A program made the translations under genes and the position numbers. The notes below the pieces were generated by a model, which saw nothing but the letters and a program-made list of their open reading frames with translations, ran no database searches and was not told the origin of the DNA. Shown piece after piece: positions 57,084 through 64,000 of a stretch of DNA of 64,000 nt. Numbering within the stretch: the stretch's first letter is position 1; each line of letters begins with the position of its first letter. The DNA comes from Pseudomonas sp. MM223 (GTDB lineage Bacteria; Pseudomonadota; Gammaproteobacteria; Pseudomonadales; Pseudomonadaceae), in assembly GCA_947090765.1 (NCBI GenBank), contig OX352322.1, positions 3,393,501 through 3,457,500 of the forward strand, read 5' to 3'.

Positions 57084-57782
57084 TCAGGCCTTGACGGTGC
57101 GCTTTTCGATACGTTTTTCGAAGGTGCCGACAATGACACGGTCCACGTAGATGCCTGGGGTGTGAATTTCGCTGGGCAACAGCACACCGGGTTCTACGAT
57201 TTCTTCCACTTCGACCACGGTGATCTTGCCGGCGGTGGCCGCCAGCGGGTTGAAGTTTTGCGCCGTGTTGCGGTACACCACGTTGCCGTAGTGGTCGGCC
57301 TTCCAGCCCTTGACGATGGCGAAGTCACCGGTAATGGATTCTTCGAGGATGTACTTGCGGCCCTTGAACTCGCGCACTTCCTTGCCCTCGGCAACCGGGG
57401 TGCCGTAACCGGTGGCAGTGAAGAACGCCGGGATTCCGGCACCGCCGGCACGCATCTTCTCGGCCAGGGTGCCCTGTGGGGTCAGTTCCACGTCCAGCTC
57501 ACCGCTGAGCAGCTGGCGTTCGAACTCGGCGTTTTCGCCTACGTAGGAGGCAATCATCTTGCGAATCTGCCGGTCTTCCAGCAGCACACCCAGGCCAAAG
57601 CCGTCGACGCCGCAGTTGTTCGACACTACGGTCAGGCCCTTGACGCCGCGGCGCTTGATTTCGCTGATGAGGTTTTCCGGGATGCCGCACAGGCCGAATC
57701 CACCGGCCAGCACTGTCATGTTGTCGGTCAGGCCTTCGAGGGCCTGTTCATAGGTTGCAACGCGCTTGTCCAGTCCGGCCAT
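57084..57782 (-). CDS. 3-oxoacid CoA-transferase subunit A
   Basis: 232 aa from [15 protein letters not shown]. Alpha subunit with [17 protein letters not shown] and [19 protein letters not shown], plus the [11 protein letters not shown] and [19 protein letters not shown] segments. 35 bp ahead of subunit B. A much longer in-frame 5' extension was rejected as unlike the family. Divergent from a LysR gene. Confidence 0.92.
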   Translation of the reverse strand: MAGLDKRVATYEQALEGLTDNMTVLAGGFGLCGIPENLISEIKRRGVKGLTVVSNNCGVDGFGLGVLLEDRQIRKMIASYVGENAEFERQLLSGELDVELTPQGTLAEKMRAGGAGIPAFFTATGYGTPVAEGKEVREFKGRKYILEESITGDFAIVKGWKADHYGNVVYRNTAQNFNPLAATAGKITVVEVEEIVEPGVLLPSEIHTPGIYVDRVIVGTFEKRIEKRTVKA

Positions 57783-57922
57783 GCTGATCCGCCTTTTGTA
57801 GTTGTAGAACCGACGAGGCTGTCGGTGAGCGTGTGCAGACATCTTCACCGCACGCGACTGATTTGTTAATTTTGTTTTCGTCATCGATTGATAATTTTTA
57901 CAAAACAAACAATAGGCCTGTC

Positions 57923-58828
57923 ATGAACGTCAAGCAACTGCGTGCCTTTGTCGCCGTGGCCAAGTACCAGAGCTTTGCCCAGGCCGGTGAACACCTGCAT
58001 ATCTCGCAACCCGCCCTGAGCCTGACCATCAAAGCCCTGGAAGAAAACCTTGGCGGCGCCCTGCTCAGCCGCACCACGCGCAGCGTCAGCCTGACCGCCG
58101 AGGGCGAAGTGTTGCTGCCGCTGGCACGGCGCCTGCTGGCAGACTGGGACGACACTGAAGAGATGCTGCGCCAACGCTTTACCCTGCAACTGGGCCGTGT
58201 GTCCGTGGCGGCCATGCCTGCCTTTGCCGGCAACTTGCTGCCCCATTCGCTCAAGGTGTTTCGCCAGCGCTACCCCAAGGTCAACGTCACGGTGCATGAC
58301 GTGATCAACGAACAGGTGCTGGAACTGGTACGCCATCGCCGCGTCGAACTGGGCATCGGCTTTGAGCCAGACAACATCGATGGGCTGGACTTCCACCCGT
58401 TGTACCTGGACCGCTTCGTTGCGGTGGTGCCCGCTGACTCGCCCTTGGCGCTGCTGCCCCAGGTCAGCTGGGCACAGCTGATGGCCGAAGACTTCGTGGC
58501 CCTGCAGCGCCCTTCGGCAGTGCGCCTGCTGATGGAGCAGAATGTAGCCGCCCACCACGGCAAACTGGCCGTGGCTTTCGAAAGCCACCAGCTGGCGACC
58601 ATCGGCCGCATGGTCGCCAGTGGCCTGGGGGTCAGCGCCGTACCGGCACTGTGCATCAACCAGATGCAAGAACTTGGCGCCCGCTGCATCACCTTGGTGG
58701 AGCCAACGGTCGAACGGCGCATCGGCGTGATTGCCCTCAGCGAACACAAGCTTTCCACTGCAGCGCAAGCGCTGCTTGAGGTTTTGCTTTCCAATACCCG
58801 CATCCCGGAGGTGACATGCGTTACGTGA
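57923..58828 (+). CDS. LysR-family transcriptional regulator
   Basis: 301 aa from [21 protein letters not shown] with [20 protein letters not shown]; effector domain beyond. Divergent from the CoA-transferase subunit A gene across 140 bp, hence its probable regulator. Overlaps the following aldo-keto reductase gene by 13 bases. Confidence 0.9.
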   Translation: MNVKQLRAFVAVAKYQSFAQAGEHLHISQPALSLTIKALEENLGGALLSRTTRSVSLTAEGEVLLPLARRLLADWDDTEEMLRQRFTLQLGRVSVAAMPAFAGNLLPHSLKVFRQRYPKVNVTVHDVINEQVLELVRHRRVELGIGFEPDNIDGLDFHPLYLDRFVAVVPADSPLALLPQVSWAQLMAEDFVALQRPSAVRLLMEQNVAAHHGKLAVAFESHQLATIGRMVASGLGVSAVPALCINQMQELGARCITLVEPTVERRIGVIALSEHKLSTAAQALLEVLLSNTRIPEVTCVT

Positions 58829-59637
58829 AACTGGCAGGTTCGAGCGTTCCGGCCATCGGCCAGGGCACTTGGTACATGGGCGAAGACCCTGGCCGCAAGG
58901 CCGCCGAGGTGGCTGCCTTGCAACAGGGCATCGAGCTGGGCCTGACCCTGATCGACACCGCCGAGATGTATGCCGAAGGCGGCGCAGAAGAGGTGGTTGG
59001 CCAGGCCATTGGCGGGCGCCGCGACCAGGTGTTTCTGGTTAGCAAGGTGTACCCGCACAATGCCAGCCGACGCAGCATGGCGGCCGCCTGCGAGCGCAGC
59101 CTCACCCGCCTGGGTACCGATTGCATCGACCTGTACCTGCTGCACTGGCGTGGCCAACACCCGCTGGCGGAAACCGTCGAGGCCTTCGAGCGTTTGCGCG
59201 AACAAGGCAAGATAAAGCGCTGGGGCGTGTCCAACTTCGACGTCGACGACCTGCGCGAACTGCACAACCCTGAATGCGCCACCAACCAGGTGTTGTACAA
59301 CCCGGCCCAGCGTGGCATCGAGTTCGACCTGTTGCCGTGGTGCGAAAAGCGCGCGCTTCCGACCATGGCCTACTGCCCGCTGGCCCAGGCCGGGCGCTTG
59401 TTGCAGCACCCGGTGCTGGCAGAAATCGCCGAGCGCCATGGCGCCACGCCAGCGCAGGTCAGCCTGGCCTGGGTAACCCGCAGCAATGGGGTGATCGCCA
59501 TCCCCAAGGCCGTGGCGCCCGAGCATGTGCGGCTGAATGCAGCCGCAGGTGCACTGACCTTGAACAGCGAAGACCTGCGGGCGATCGACCGGGCGTTCCC
59601 GGCGCCGACGCGCAAGCAGCGGTTGGAGATGGTGTAA
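58816..59637 (+). CDS. Aldo-keto reductase
   Basis: 273 aa (alpha/beta)8 barrel NADPH reductase. Catalytic tetrad visible as Asp47 (LIDTAEMY), Tyr52, Lys77 (LVSKVYPHN) and His110 (LYLLHWRG); NADPH site NGVIAIPKA near 225-235. Reduces aldehydes or ketones; substrate unknown. Overlap with the upstream LysR gene suggests co-transcription. Confidence 0.9.
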   Translation: MRYVKLAGSSVPAIGQGTWYMGEDPGRKAAEVAALQQGIELGLTLIDTAEMYAEGGAEEVVGQAIGGRRDQVFLVSKVYPHNASRRSMAAACERSLTRLGTDCIDLYLLHWRGQHPLAETVEAFERLREQGKIKRWGVSNFDVDDLRELHNPECATNQVLYNPAQRGIEFDLLPWCEKRALPTMAYCPLAQAGRLLQHPVLAEIAERHGATPAQVSLAWVTRSNGVIAIPKAVAPEHVRLNAAAGALTLNSEDLRAIDRAFPAPTRKQRLEMV

Positions 59638-59651
59638 CTAGCAACACACCC

Positions 59652-59757
59652 CGTGTAGGAGCGGCCTTGTGTCGCGATGGGGCGCGAAGCGGCCCCGACG
59701 ATATCTGCTGCGAAGCCGAAAATCTGGGGCCGCTTCGCGCCCCATCGCGACACAAGG
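59652..59757. repeat. REP pair, right arm interrupted by an insertion sequence
   Basis: CGTGTAGGAGCGGCCTTGTG begins the left arm; the right arm GGGCGCGAAGCGGCCCC complement reads up to CGACACAAGG, then stops at the IS. Its missing part CCGCTCCTACAGGAA resumes at 61011. Confidence 0.92.
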
Positions 59758-59826
59758 TGAACTGGCCTAATGATTTTGGACACCTTCTTCGGGCGCTATG
59801 ATGACGCCCAATTGGAGGCAAAATCA

Positions 59827-60129
59827 GTGCGAAAATCTTATTCGAAAGAACACAAAATCCAAGCAGCTGAAATGGTGCTGGACGGTGGCCAGTCAGTTCC
59901 TGAGGTATGTGAAATCCTCGGGATTGGCCGCACAGCTCTTCGCCGGTGGGTTGACCAGGTACGGCAGGAGAGAGAGGGGAAAGTCCCGGCTGGTGCAAAG
60001 GCTATCACCCCGGAGCAACGACGAATCGAGGAGCTGGAAAGCCTGGTTCGTCAAAAGGATCGGGATATCGAAATCCTAAAAAAGGCCAGTGCTCTCCTGC
60101 TTCGGGACTCCAAAGATCGTTCTCGCTGA
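59827..60129 (+). CDS. IS3-family transposase OrfA (HTH protein)
   Basis: 100 aa from GTG 59827, with GGAGG 8 nt upstream. It carries an HTH (VPEVCEILGIGRTALRRWVD) and a leucine-zipper-like end (RRIEELESLVRQKDRDIEIL). An earlier ATG at 59770 lies within the terminal repeat and was rejected. Binds the IS ends; also the N-terminus of the OrfAB fusion. Confidence 0.9.
   Translation: MRKSYSKEHKIQAAEMVLDGGQSVPEVCEILGIGRTALRRWVDQVRQEREGKVPAGAKAITPEQRRIEELESLVRQKDRDIEILKKASALLLRDSKDRSR
60078..60084 (+). other. -1 programmed frameshift site A-AAA-AAG
   Basis: AAAAAAG in the reading phase A AAA AAG of OrfA, the classic IS3-family slippery heptamer. A -1 shift joins OrfA to the OrfB frame, which is open from here to 60971, to make the OrfAB transposase. 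Confidence 0.87.
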
Positions 60130-60173
60130 TCAACGAGCTGAGTGAGCATTACGGTGTTGTCGACTGCTGTCGC

Positions 60174-60971
60174 GTGCTTGGGGTCAAGCGCAGCAGTTTC
60201 TATGCATGGCGCAAACGCCAAGGGCGTGAAAACCCTGACAGAGATGCTCTGCGCCTGCTGGTAGTCGACCATTTCAAGGCGTCGCGAAATGCTTCTGGAT
60301 CACGAACGCTCGTGCAGGAGTTGCGTCGTCAAGGCCATGAAGTCGGGCGTTACAAAGTGCGCGCGCTTATGCGTGAGGCTGGCTTGAAATGCCGGCAGCG
60401 CAGGCCGCACCGGTATCGCTCGTCAGGTACAGAAGCACTGATTGCGGAAAACCAACTGAAGCGAAATTTCAAAGTTTCGACTATCAACGAGGTTTGGTGT
60501 GGCGATGTGACTTACATCCAGGTTGGCAGGCGCTGGCTGTACTTGGCCGCGGTAATCGACTTGTACGCACGCCGAGCTGTGGGCTGGGCGTTTTCAATGA
60601 CTGCCGATGCCAGGTTGGCCTGTGACGCGCTGCGCATGGCGTCTGAGTCTAGGGGCAAGCCTGCTGGCGTGATGTTTCATTCAGATCAAGGTTGTCAGTA
60701 CACCAGCCATAAATTCAGGGCTGTGCTTGAAGAATGCCGCTTGAAACAAAGCATGAGCCACCGCGGCCAATGCTGGGACAACGCCGCCATGGAGCGATTC
60801 TTCGGGGCGTTGAAATCAGAATGGATGCCGGCAGGAGGCTATGAATCCGAAGCTGAGGCTAAGGCCGACATCATGGCTTATCTGGTGCGCTACAACCTCA
60901 AACGCCTCCATAGCTACAACGGCTACGAGACCCCGGTAGCCATGGAGGAAAAACTGAGGGCAGCGGCATAA
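60174..60971 (+). CDS. IS3-family transposase OrfB (DDE integrase domain)
   Basis: 265 aa from GTG 60174; the frame is open upstream to the slippery site, so the natural product is OrfAB. HTH-21-like N-terminus (VKRSSFYAWRKRQGR), then the rve domain with Asp in VWCGDVTYIQVG, Asp in MFHSDQGCQYTS and Glu in FFGALKSEW, the DDE triad. Confidence 0.93.
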   Translation: MLGVKRSSFYAWRKRQGRENPDRDALRLLVVDHFKASRNASGSRTLVQELRRQGHEVGRYKVRALMREAGLKCRQRRPHRYRSSGTEALIAENQLKRNFKVSTINEVWCGDVTYIQVGRRWLYLAAVIDLYARRAVGWAFSMTADARLACDALRMASESRGKPAGVMFHSDQGCQYTSHKFRAVLEECRLKQSMSHRGQCWDNAAMERFFGALKSEWMPAGGYESEAEAKADIMAYLVRYNLKRLHSYNGYETPVAMEEKLRAAA

Positions 60972-61007
60972 ACCTTAACCGGTGTCCAAAATTACTTGAC
61001 CAGATCA

Positions 61008-61024
61008 AGGCCGCTCCTACAGGA
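61008..61024. repeat. Distal fragment of the IS-interrupted REP
   Basis: AGGCCGCTCCTACAGGA continues the REP arm that stops at 59757; joining the two minus one AGG copy recreates an intact REP unit. Confidence 0.88.
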
Positions 61025-61055
61025 ATCGCGCAGCGTGTAGGGTTTGCATTGGGGC

Positions 61056-64000
61056 TTAATGGAAGTCCCGGCTGCGCACATCCAGCCCTTGCAGCAACGG
61101 GCTCACATCCTCCAGCCGCCGGGCAATCAGGTGCCGCACGCCATTCTCCTGCTCCAGCCGCCCGCTGACCTTGAGCAACTGCGACCCCACCAGCGCCCGT
61201 CGCTGCCGTTCGGCAATGTCCCGCCATACCACCACGTTGACCATCCCGTGCTCATCTTCCAGGGTGACAAAGGTCACTCCGCTGGCGGTCTGGGGCCGTT
61301 GGCGGCCTACTACCAACCCGGCCACGGCAATGTTGTCACCATGCTCCACGCCCTGCAATTCGCTGGAACTGCGACACCCCAGCGCCCTCAGGCGTGAGCG
61401 CAGCAAAGCCAACGGATGCGGCCCCAGCGTGGTGCCCAGGGCCTGGTAATCGGCCATCAGGTTTTCCGCGATGGTTGGCACAGGCAAGTCCACTGGCGTT
61501 TCAGGCACCGCTTGCACCTCAGCGAAAAGAGGCAGCTGCGGCTGCACCGCCGCCACGTGCCAGCGTGCCTGATGGCGATCGCTGGCCAAGGCACGCAACG
61601 CCCCGCTATCGGCCAGGCGGGCACGGCCCCGTGAGTCGAGCCCGGCACGCAGGCACAGGTCTTCGACATCGCGCCATGGCCGTTGCGCCCTCGCCTGCTC
61701 CAGGCGCCTGGCATCGGCCTCGGCCAAACCGCGCACCAGGCGCAAGCCCATGCGAATAGCCAATATGCCTTGCGCATCTGGTTCGAGGGTGCAGTCCCAG
61801 TCACTGTGGCACACGTCGACCGGCCGCACCTCTATACCCTGGCGCCGGGCCTCTTGCAGCAACTGGTCAGGGCTATAGAAACCCATGGGCCAGCTGTTGA
61901 CCAGCGCGCAGGTAAAGATCGCCGGTTCATGGCACTTCAGCCAGCTGCTGGCATAACACAGCAAGGCAAAGCTGGCCGCATGCGACTCCGGGAAGCCATA
62001 GCTGCCAAACCCCTTGATCTGCTCGAAGATGCGCTCGGCAAACGCCAGGTCGTAACCATTGCGCAGCATGCCTTGCACCAGCCGCTCGCGGTGCGGCTCC
62101 AGGCCACCATGGCGCTTCCAGGCCGCCATGCTGCGGCGCAGCTGGTCGGCCTCGCCCGGCGTGTAATCGGCGGCAACCATGGCCAGTTCCATCACCTGTT
62201 CCTGGAACAGCGGTACGCCCAGGGTGCGCTCGAAGACTTCCTTGAGCTGCGGCGATGGGTAGGTTACCGGTTCCTGCTTCAGGCGCCGGCGCAGGTACGG
62301 GTGCACCATGTCGCCCTGGATCGGCCCGGGGCGGACAATCGCCACTTCGATGACCAGGTCGTAGAACGTTTTGGGCCGTAGCCGGGGCAACATGGCCATC
62401 TGCGCACGCGACTCGATCTGGAACACCCCCATGGTCTCGGCGCGGCTGATCATCGCGTAGGTGGCCGGGTCTTCGTCGGGGATGGTGGCCAGGGTCAGTT
62501 GCTGGCCACGATGGCGCTGCAGCAGGTCGAAACAGCGGCGCAAGGCACTGAGCATGCCCAGCGCCAGCACATCGACCTTGAGCAGGCCGACCATGTCCAG
62601 GTCGTCCTTGTCCCACTGGATCACCGTGCGCTCCGCCATCGCGGCATTCTCCACCGGCACCAGTTGGTCGAGTGGTTGCTGGGAGATGACAAAGCCGCCC
62701 GGGTGCTGCGACAGGTGCCGGGGGAAGCCGATCAGCTCGCCAGCCAGCACCAGCACCCGCCGCAGTGAAGGGCTGCTGGCCTCGAAACCGGCTTCGGCCA
62801 AGCGCTGGTCATCGGGAATGCGGTCGCTCCAGCGACCACAGCATTTGGCCAGGGCATCCACCTGGTCCGCCGGTAAACCCAATACCCGCGCCACATCGCG
62901 CACCGCGCCCGCGGCATGGTAGGTGTTGACCACCGCCGTCAGCGCCGCACGGTGTCGGCCATAGCGGCGAAACACGTACTGGATCACTTCTTCGCGCCGA
63001 TCGTGCTCGAAGTCCACGTCGATATCTGGCGGCTCGTTACGTTCACGCGACAGGAAGCGCTCGAACAGCAGGCGGTGCTGCATGGGGTCGAGCTCGGTAA
63101 TGCCCAGCACGAAACACACCACCGAGTTGGCCGCCGAACCGCGGCCCTGGCACAGAATGCGTTGGCTGCGGGCAAAGGCGACAATGTCGTGCACGGTCAG
63201 GAAGTAACTTTCGTAGCCAAGCGCCTCGATCAGTGCCAACTCCGTGGCCAGCACGTCACGCACCTTGTCACTCGGGCCATCTGGCCAGCGTAGCGGCAAG
63301 CCCTGCTCGCACAGTTCACGCAACCAGCTTGCCGGAGTATGGCCCTGGGGCACCAGTTCGCGCGGGTACTGGTATTTCAACTCGCTCAGGTCAAATTGGC
63401 AGCGCTCGGCAATGGCCAGGGTCTCGGCCAGCAGGTCGGCAGGATAGAGCTCGCCCAGCTGCGCCTGGCTGCGCAGGTGCCGCTCGCCATTGGCAAACAG
63501 AAAGCGCCCGGCCTCGGCCACCTGGCAATGCTGGCGGATGGCGGTCATGCAGTCCTGCAAGGCACGGCGACCGCGCACATGCATGTGCACGTCGCCACAG
63601 GCCACGGCGCGGATACCCACTTCAGCCGCCAGCCCTCGCAAGTGTTGAAGGCGCAGGGCATCGTCACTGCCGCGGTGCAGGTGCACGGCTAGCCACAGGC
63701 GTTGGCCGAACACACTGCGTAACCACTCACCCGTGGCCACGTCGGCGCAGTCATCGGCCACCCATAGTGCCAGCAGGCCTTGATGGTGCTGCTGCAGGTC
63801 GTCGCGAAACAGCTGGTACTCGCCCTTTTGCGCCCGCCGCCGGGCCCGAGTGATGAGCGCACACAAACTCTGGTAACCGGCCAGGTCCTCCACCAGCAGC
63901 ACCAGCTTGGGGCCGTCCTGCAGAAGCACCTCACTGCCCACGATCAGCCTCAGCTGGTGCGCCTTGGCGGCCTGCCAGGCCCGAACGATTCCGGCCAAGG
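61056..64000 (-). CDS. dnaE2: Error-prone DNA polymerase (DnaE2/ImuC), 5' end beyond window
   Basis: About 981 residues of a roughly 1020-residue translesion polymerase. PHP-domain part ([20 protein letters not shown]), polymerase core with the catalytic aspartates in [20 protein letters not shown] and [26 protein letters not shown], then an OB-fold near the C-terminus ([16 protein letters not shown]). The TTG codon near 63998 is an internal Leu, not the start. It works with ImuA-ImuB in SOS mutagenesis; those genes would lie to the right. The IS lies 48 bp after its stop. Confidence 0.95.
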   Translation of the reverse strand, partial: LAGIVRAWQAAKAHQLRLIVGSEVLLQDGPKLVLLVEDLAGYQSLCALITRARRRAQKGEYQLFRDDLQQHHQGLLALWVADDCADVATGEWLRSVFGQRLWLAVHLHRGSDDALRLQHLRGLAAEVGIRAVACGDVHMHVRGRRALQDCMTAIRQHCQVAEAGRFLFANGERHLRSQAQLGELYPADLLAETLAIAERCQFDLSELKYQYPRELVPQGHTPASWLRELCEQGLPLRWPDGPSDKVRDVLATELALIEALGYESYFLTVHDIVAFARSQRILCQGRGSAANSVVCFVLGITELDPMQHRLLFERFLSRERNEPPDIDVDFEHDRREEVIQYVFRRYGRHRAALTAVVNTYHAAGAVRDVARVLGLPADQVDALAKCCGRWSDRIPDDQRLAEAGFEASSPSLRRVLVLAGELIGFPRHLSQHPGGFVISQQPLDQLVPVENAAMAERTVIQWDKDDLDMVGLLKVDVLALGMLSALRRCFDLLQRHRGQQLTLATIPDEDPATYAMISRAETMGVFQIESRAQMAMLPRLRPKTFYDLVIEVAIVRPGPIQGDMVHPYLRRRLKQEPVTYPSPQLKEVFERTLGVPLFQEQVMELAMVAADYTPGEADQLRRSMAAWKRHGGLEPHRERLVQGMLRNGYDLAFAERIFEQIKGFGSYGFPESHAASFALLCYASSWLKCHEPAIFTCALVNSWPMGFYSPDQLLQEARRQGIEVRPVDVCHSDWDCTLEPDAQGILAIRMGLRLVRGLAEADARRLEQARAQRPWRDVEDLCLRAGLDSRGRARLADSGALRALASDRHQARWHVAAVQPQLPLFAEVQAVPETPVDLPVPTIAENLMADYQALGTTLGPHPLALLRSRLRALGCRSSSELQGVEHGDNIAVAGLVVGRQRPQTASGVTFVTLEDEHGMVNVVVWRDIAERQRRALVGSQLLKVSGRLEQENGVRHLIARRLEDVSPLLQGLDVRSRDFH

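Larger units (their letters stand above)
59758..61007 (+). mobile_element. IS3-family insertion sequence (IS51/IS150-like), complete
   Basis: 1250 bp bounded by imperfect inverted repeats: TGAACTGGCCTAATGATTTT at the left, TGATCTGGTCAAGTAATTTT (complement) at the right, then TGGACACC shared by both. The ends begin TG and end CA. It is flanked by the direct repeat AGG (59755-59757 and 61008-61010). Two overlapping frames encode the transposase with an A6G frameshift site. Both frames are open, so it may be active. Confidence 0.93.

Noticed and set aside
58270..59526. 418-codon frame opposite the LysR and aldo-keto reductase genes
   Set aside because: Spans two certain opposite-strand genes.
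63990..64000. TTG near 63998 as start of dnaE2
   Set aside because: The residues match the interior of DnaE2 and about 45 N-terminal residues are missing, so the gene continues past the window.

Overview
The window is high-GC, gene-dense DNA that reads as chromosome of a Pseudomonas putida-group bacterium. Grounds: a benABCD/benR benzoate locus with XylS-type operators, P. putida-type REP sequences in most larger intergenic gaps, gamma-glutamylputrescine catabolism genes, an exopolysaccharide cluster whose order resembles the one I recall as pea (putida exopolysaccharide A) of P. putida KT2440, and an ImuC/DnaE2 polymerase. No strain assignment is possible without a search.

Layout. 1-4.9 kb: benzoate 1,2-dioxygenase operon (benABC, start of benD) with its activator benR. 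5-11.6 kb: AraC-type regulator, a ProVWX-type betaine ABC transporter, a LysR regulator and a lipoprotein. 11.8-18.1 kb: HisN-type phosphatase, MntP manganese exporter behind a yybP-ykoY riboswitch, tandem universal stress protein, TonB-dependent siderophore receptor, PagL-type lipid A deacylase and a small secreted protein. 18.3-27.8 kb: a putrescine/GABA region (PtrR-like regulator, Sad dehydrogenase, gamma-glutamylputrescine synthetase, polyamine-binding protein, PuuB oxidase) broken by an orphan SF1 helicase-like gene and an AraC regulator. 27.9-31.8 kb: damaged antitoxin-like HTH gene, lipoprotein, L-serine deaminase with a divergent LysR regulator. 31.8-53.8 kb: Wzx/Wzy-type exopolysaccharide cluster in three transcription units. 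54-59.6 kb: XRE-cupin regulator, AtoE transporter, 3-oxoacid CoA-transferase, LysR regulator, aldo-keto reductase. 59.7-64 kb: an IS3-family element inserted in a REP sequence, then dnaE2 running off the right edge.

How the genes work together. BenR should activate benABCD through two 15-bp direct repeats ahead of benA. Putrescine is gamma-glutamylated, oxidised to GABA (with enzymes outside the window) and fed to succinate by Sad. In the polysaccharide cluster WcaJ loads the first sugar on undecaprenyl phosphate, the glycosyltransferases extend it, acyltransferases and a GMC oxidoreductase may decorate it, Wzx flips it, Wzy polymerises it, and Wzz, the CpsD-like ATPase, a short OPX protein and a beta-barrel would control length and export.

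The most striking observation is that five genes (benA, an HTH gene, wcaJ, wecG-like, wzx) are each broken by exactly one single-base indel, and correcting one base restores a full-length family member every time. Three lie in the main exopolysaccharide operon. This is either genuine recent inactivation or sequencing error, and resequencing decides it. Other leads are a short-OPX plus beta-barrel export pair, a 64-residue Tat micro-protein overlapping the GMC oxidoreductase, and a 58-residue protein with a sorting-signal-like tail.
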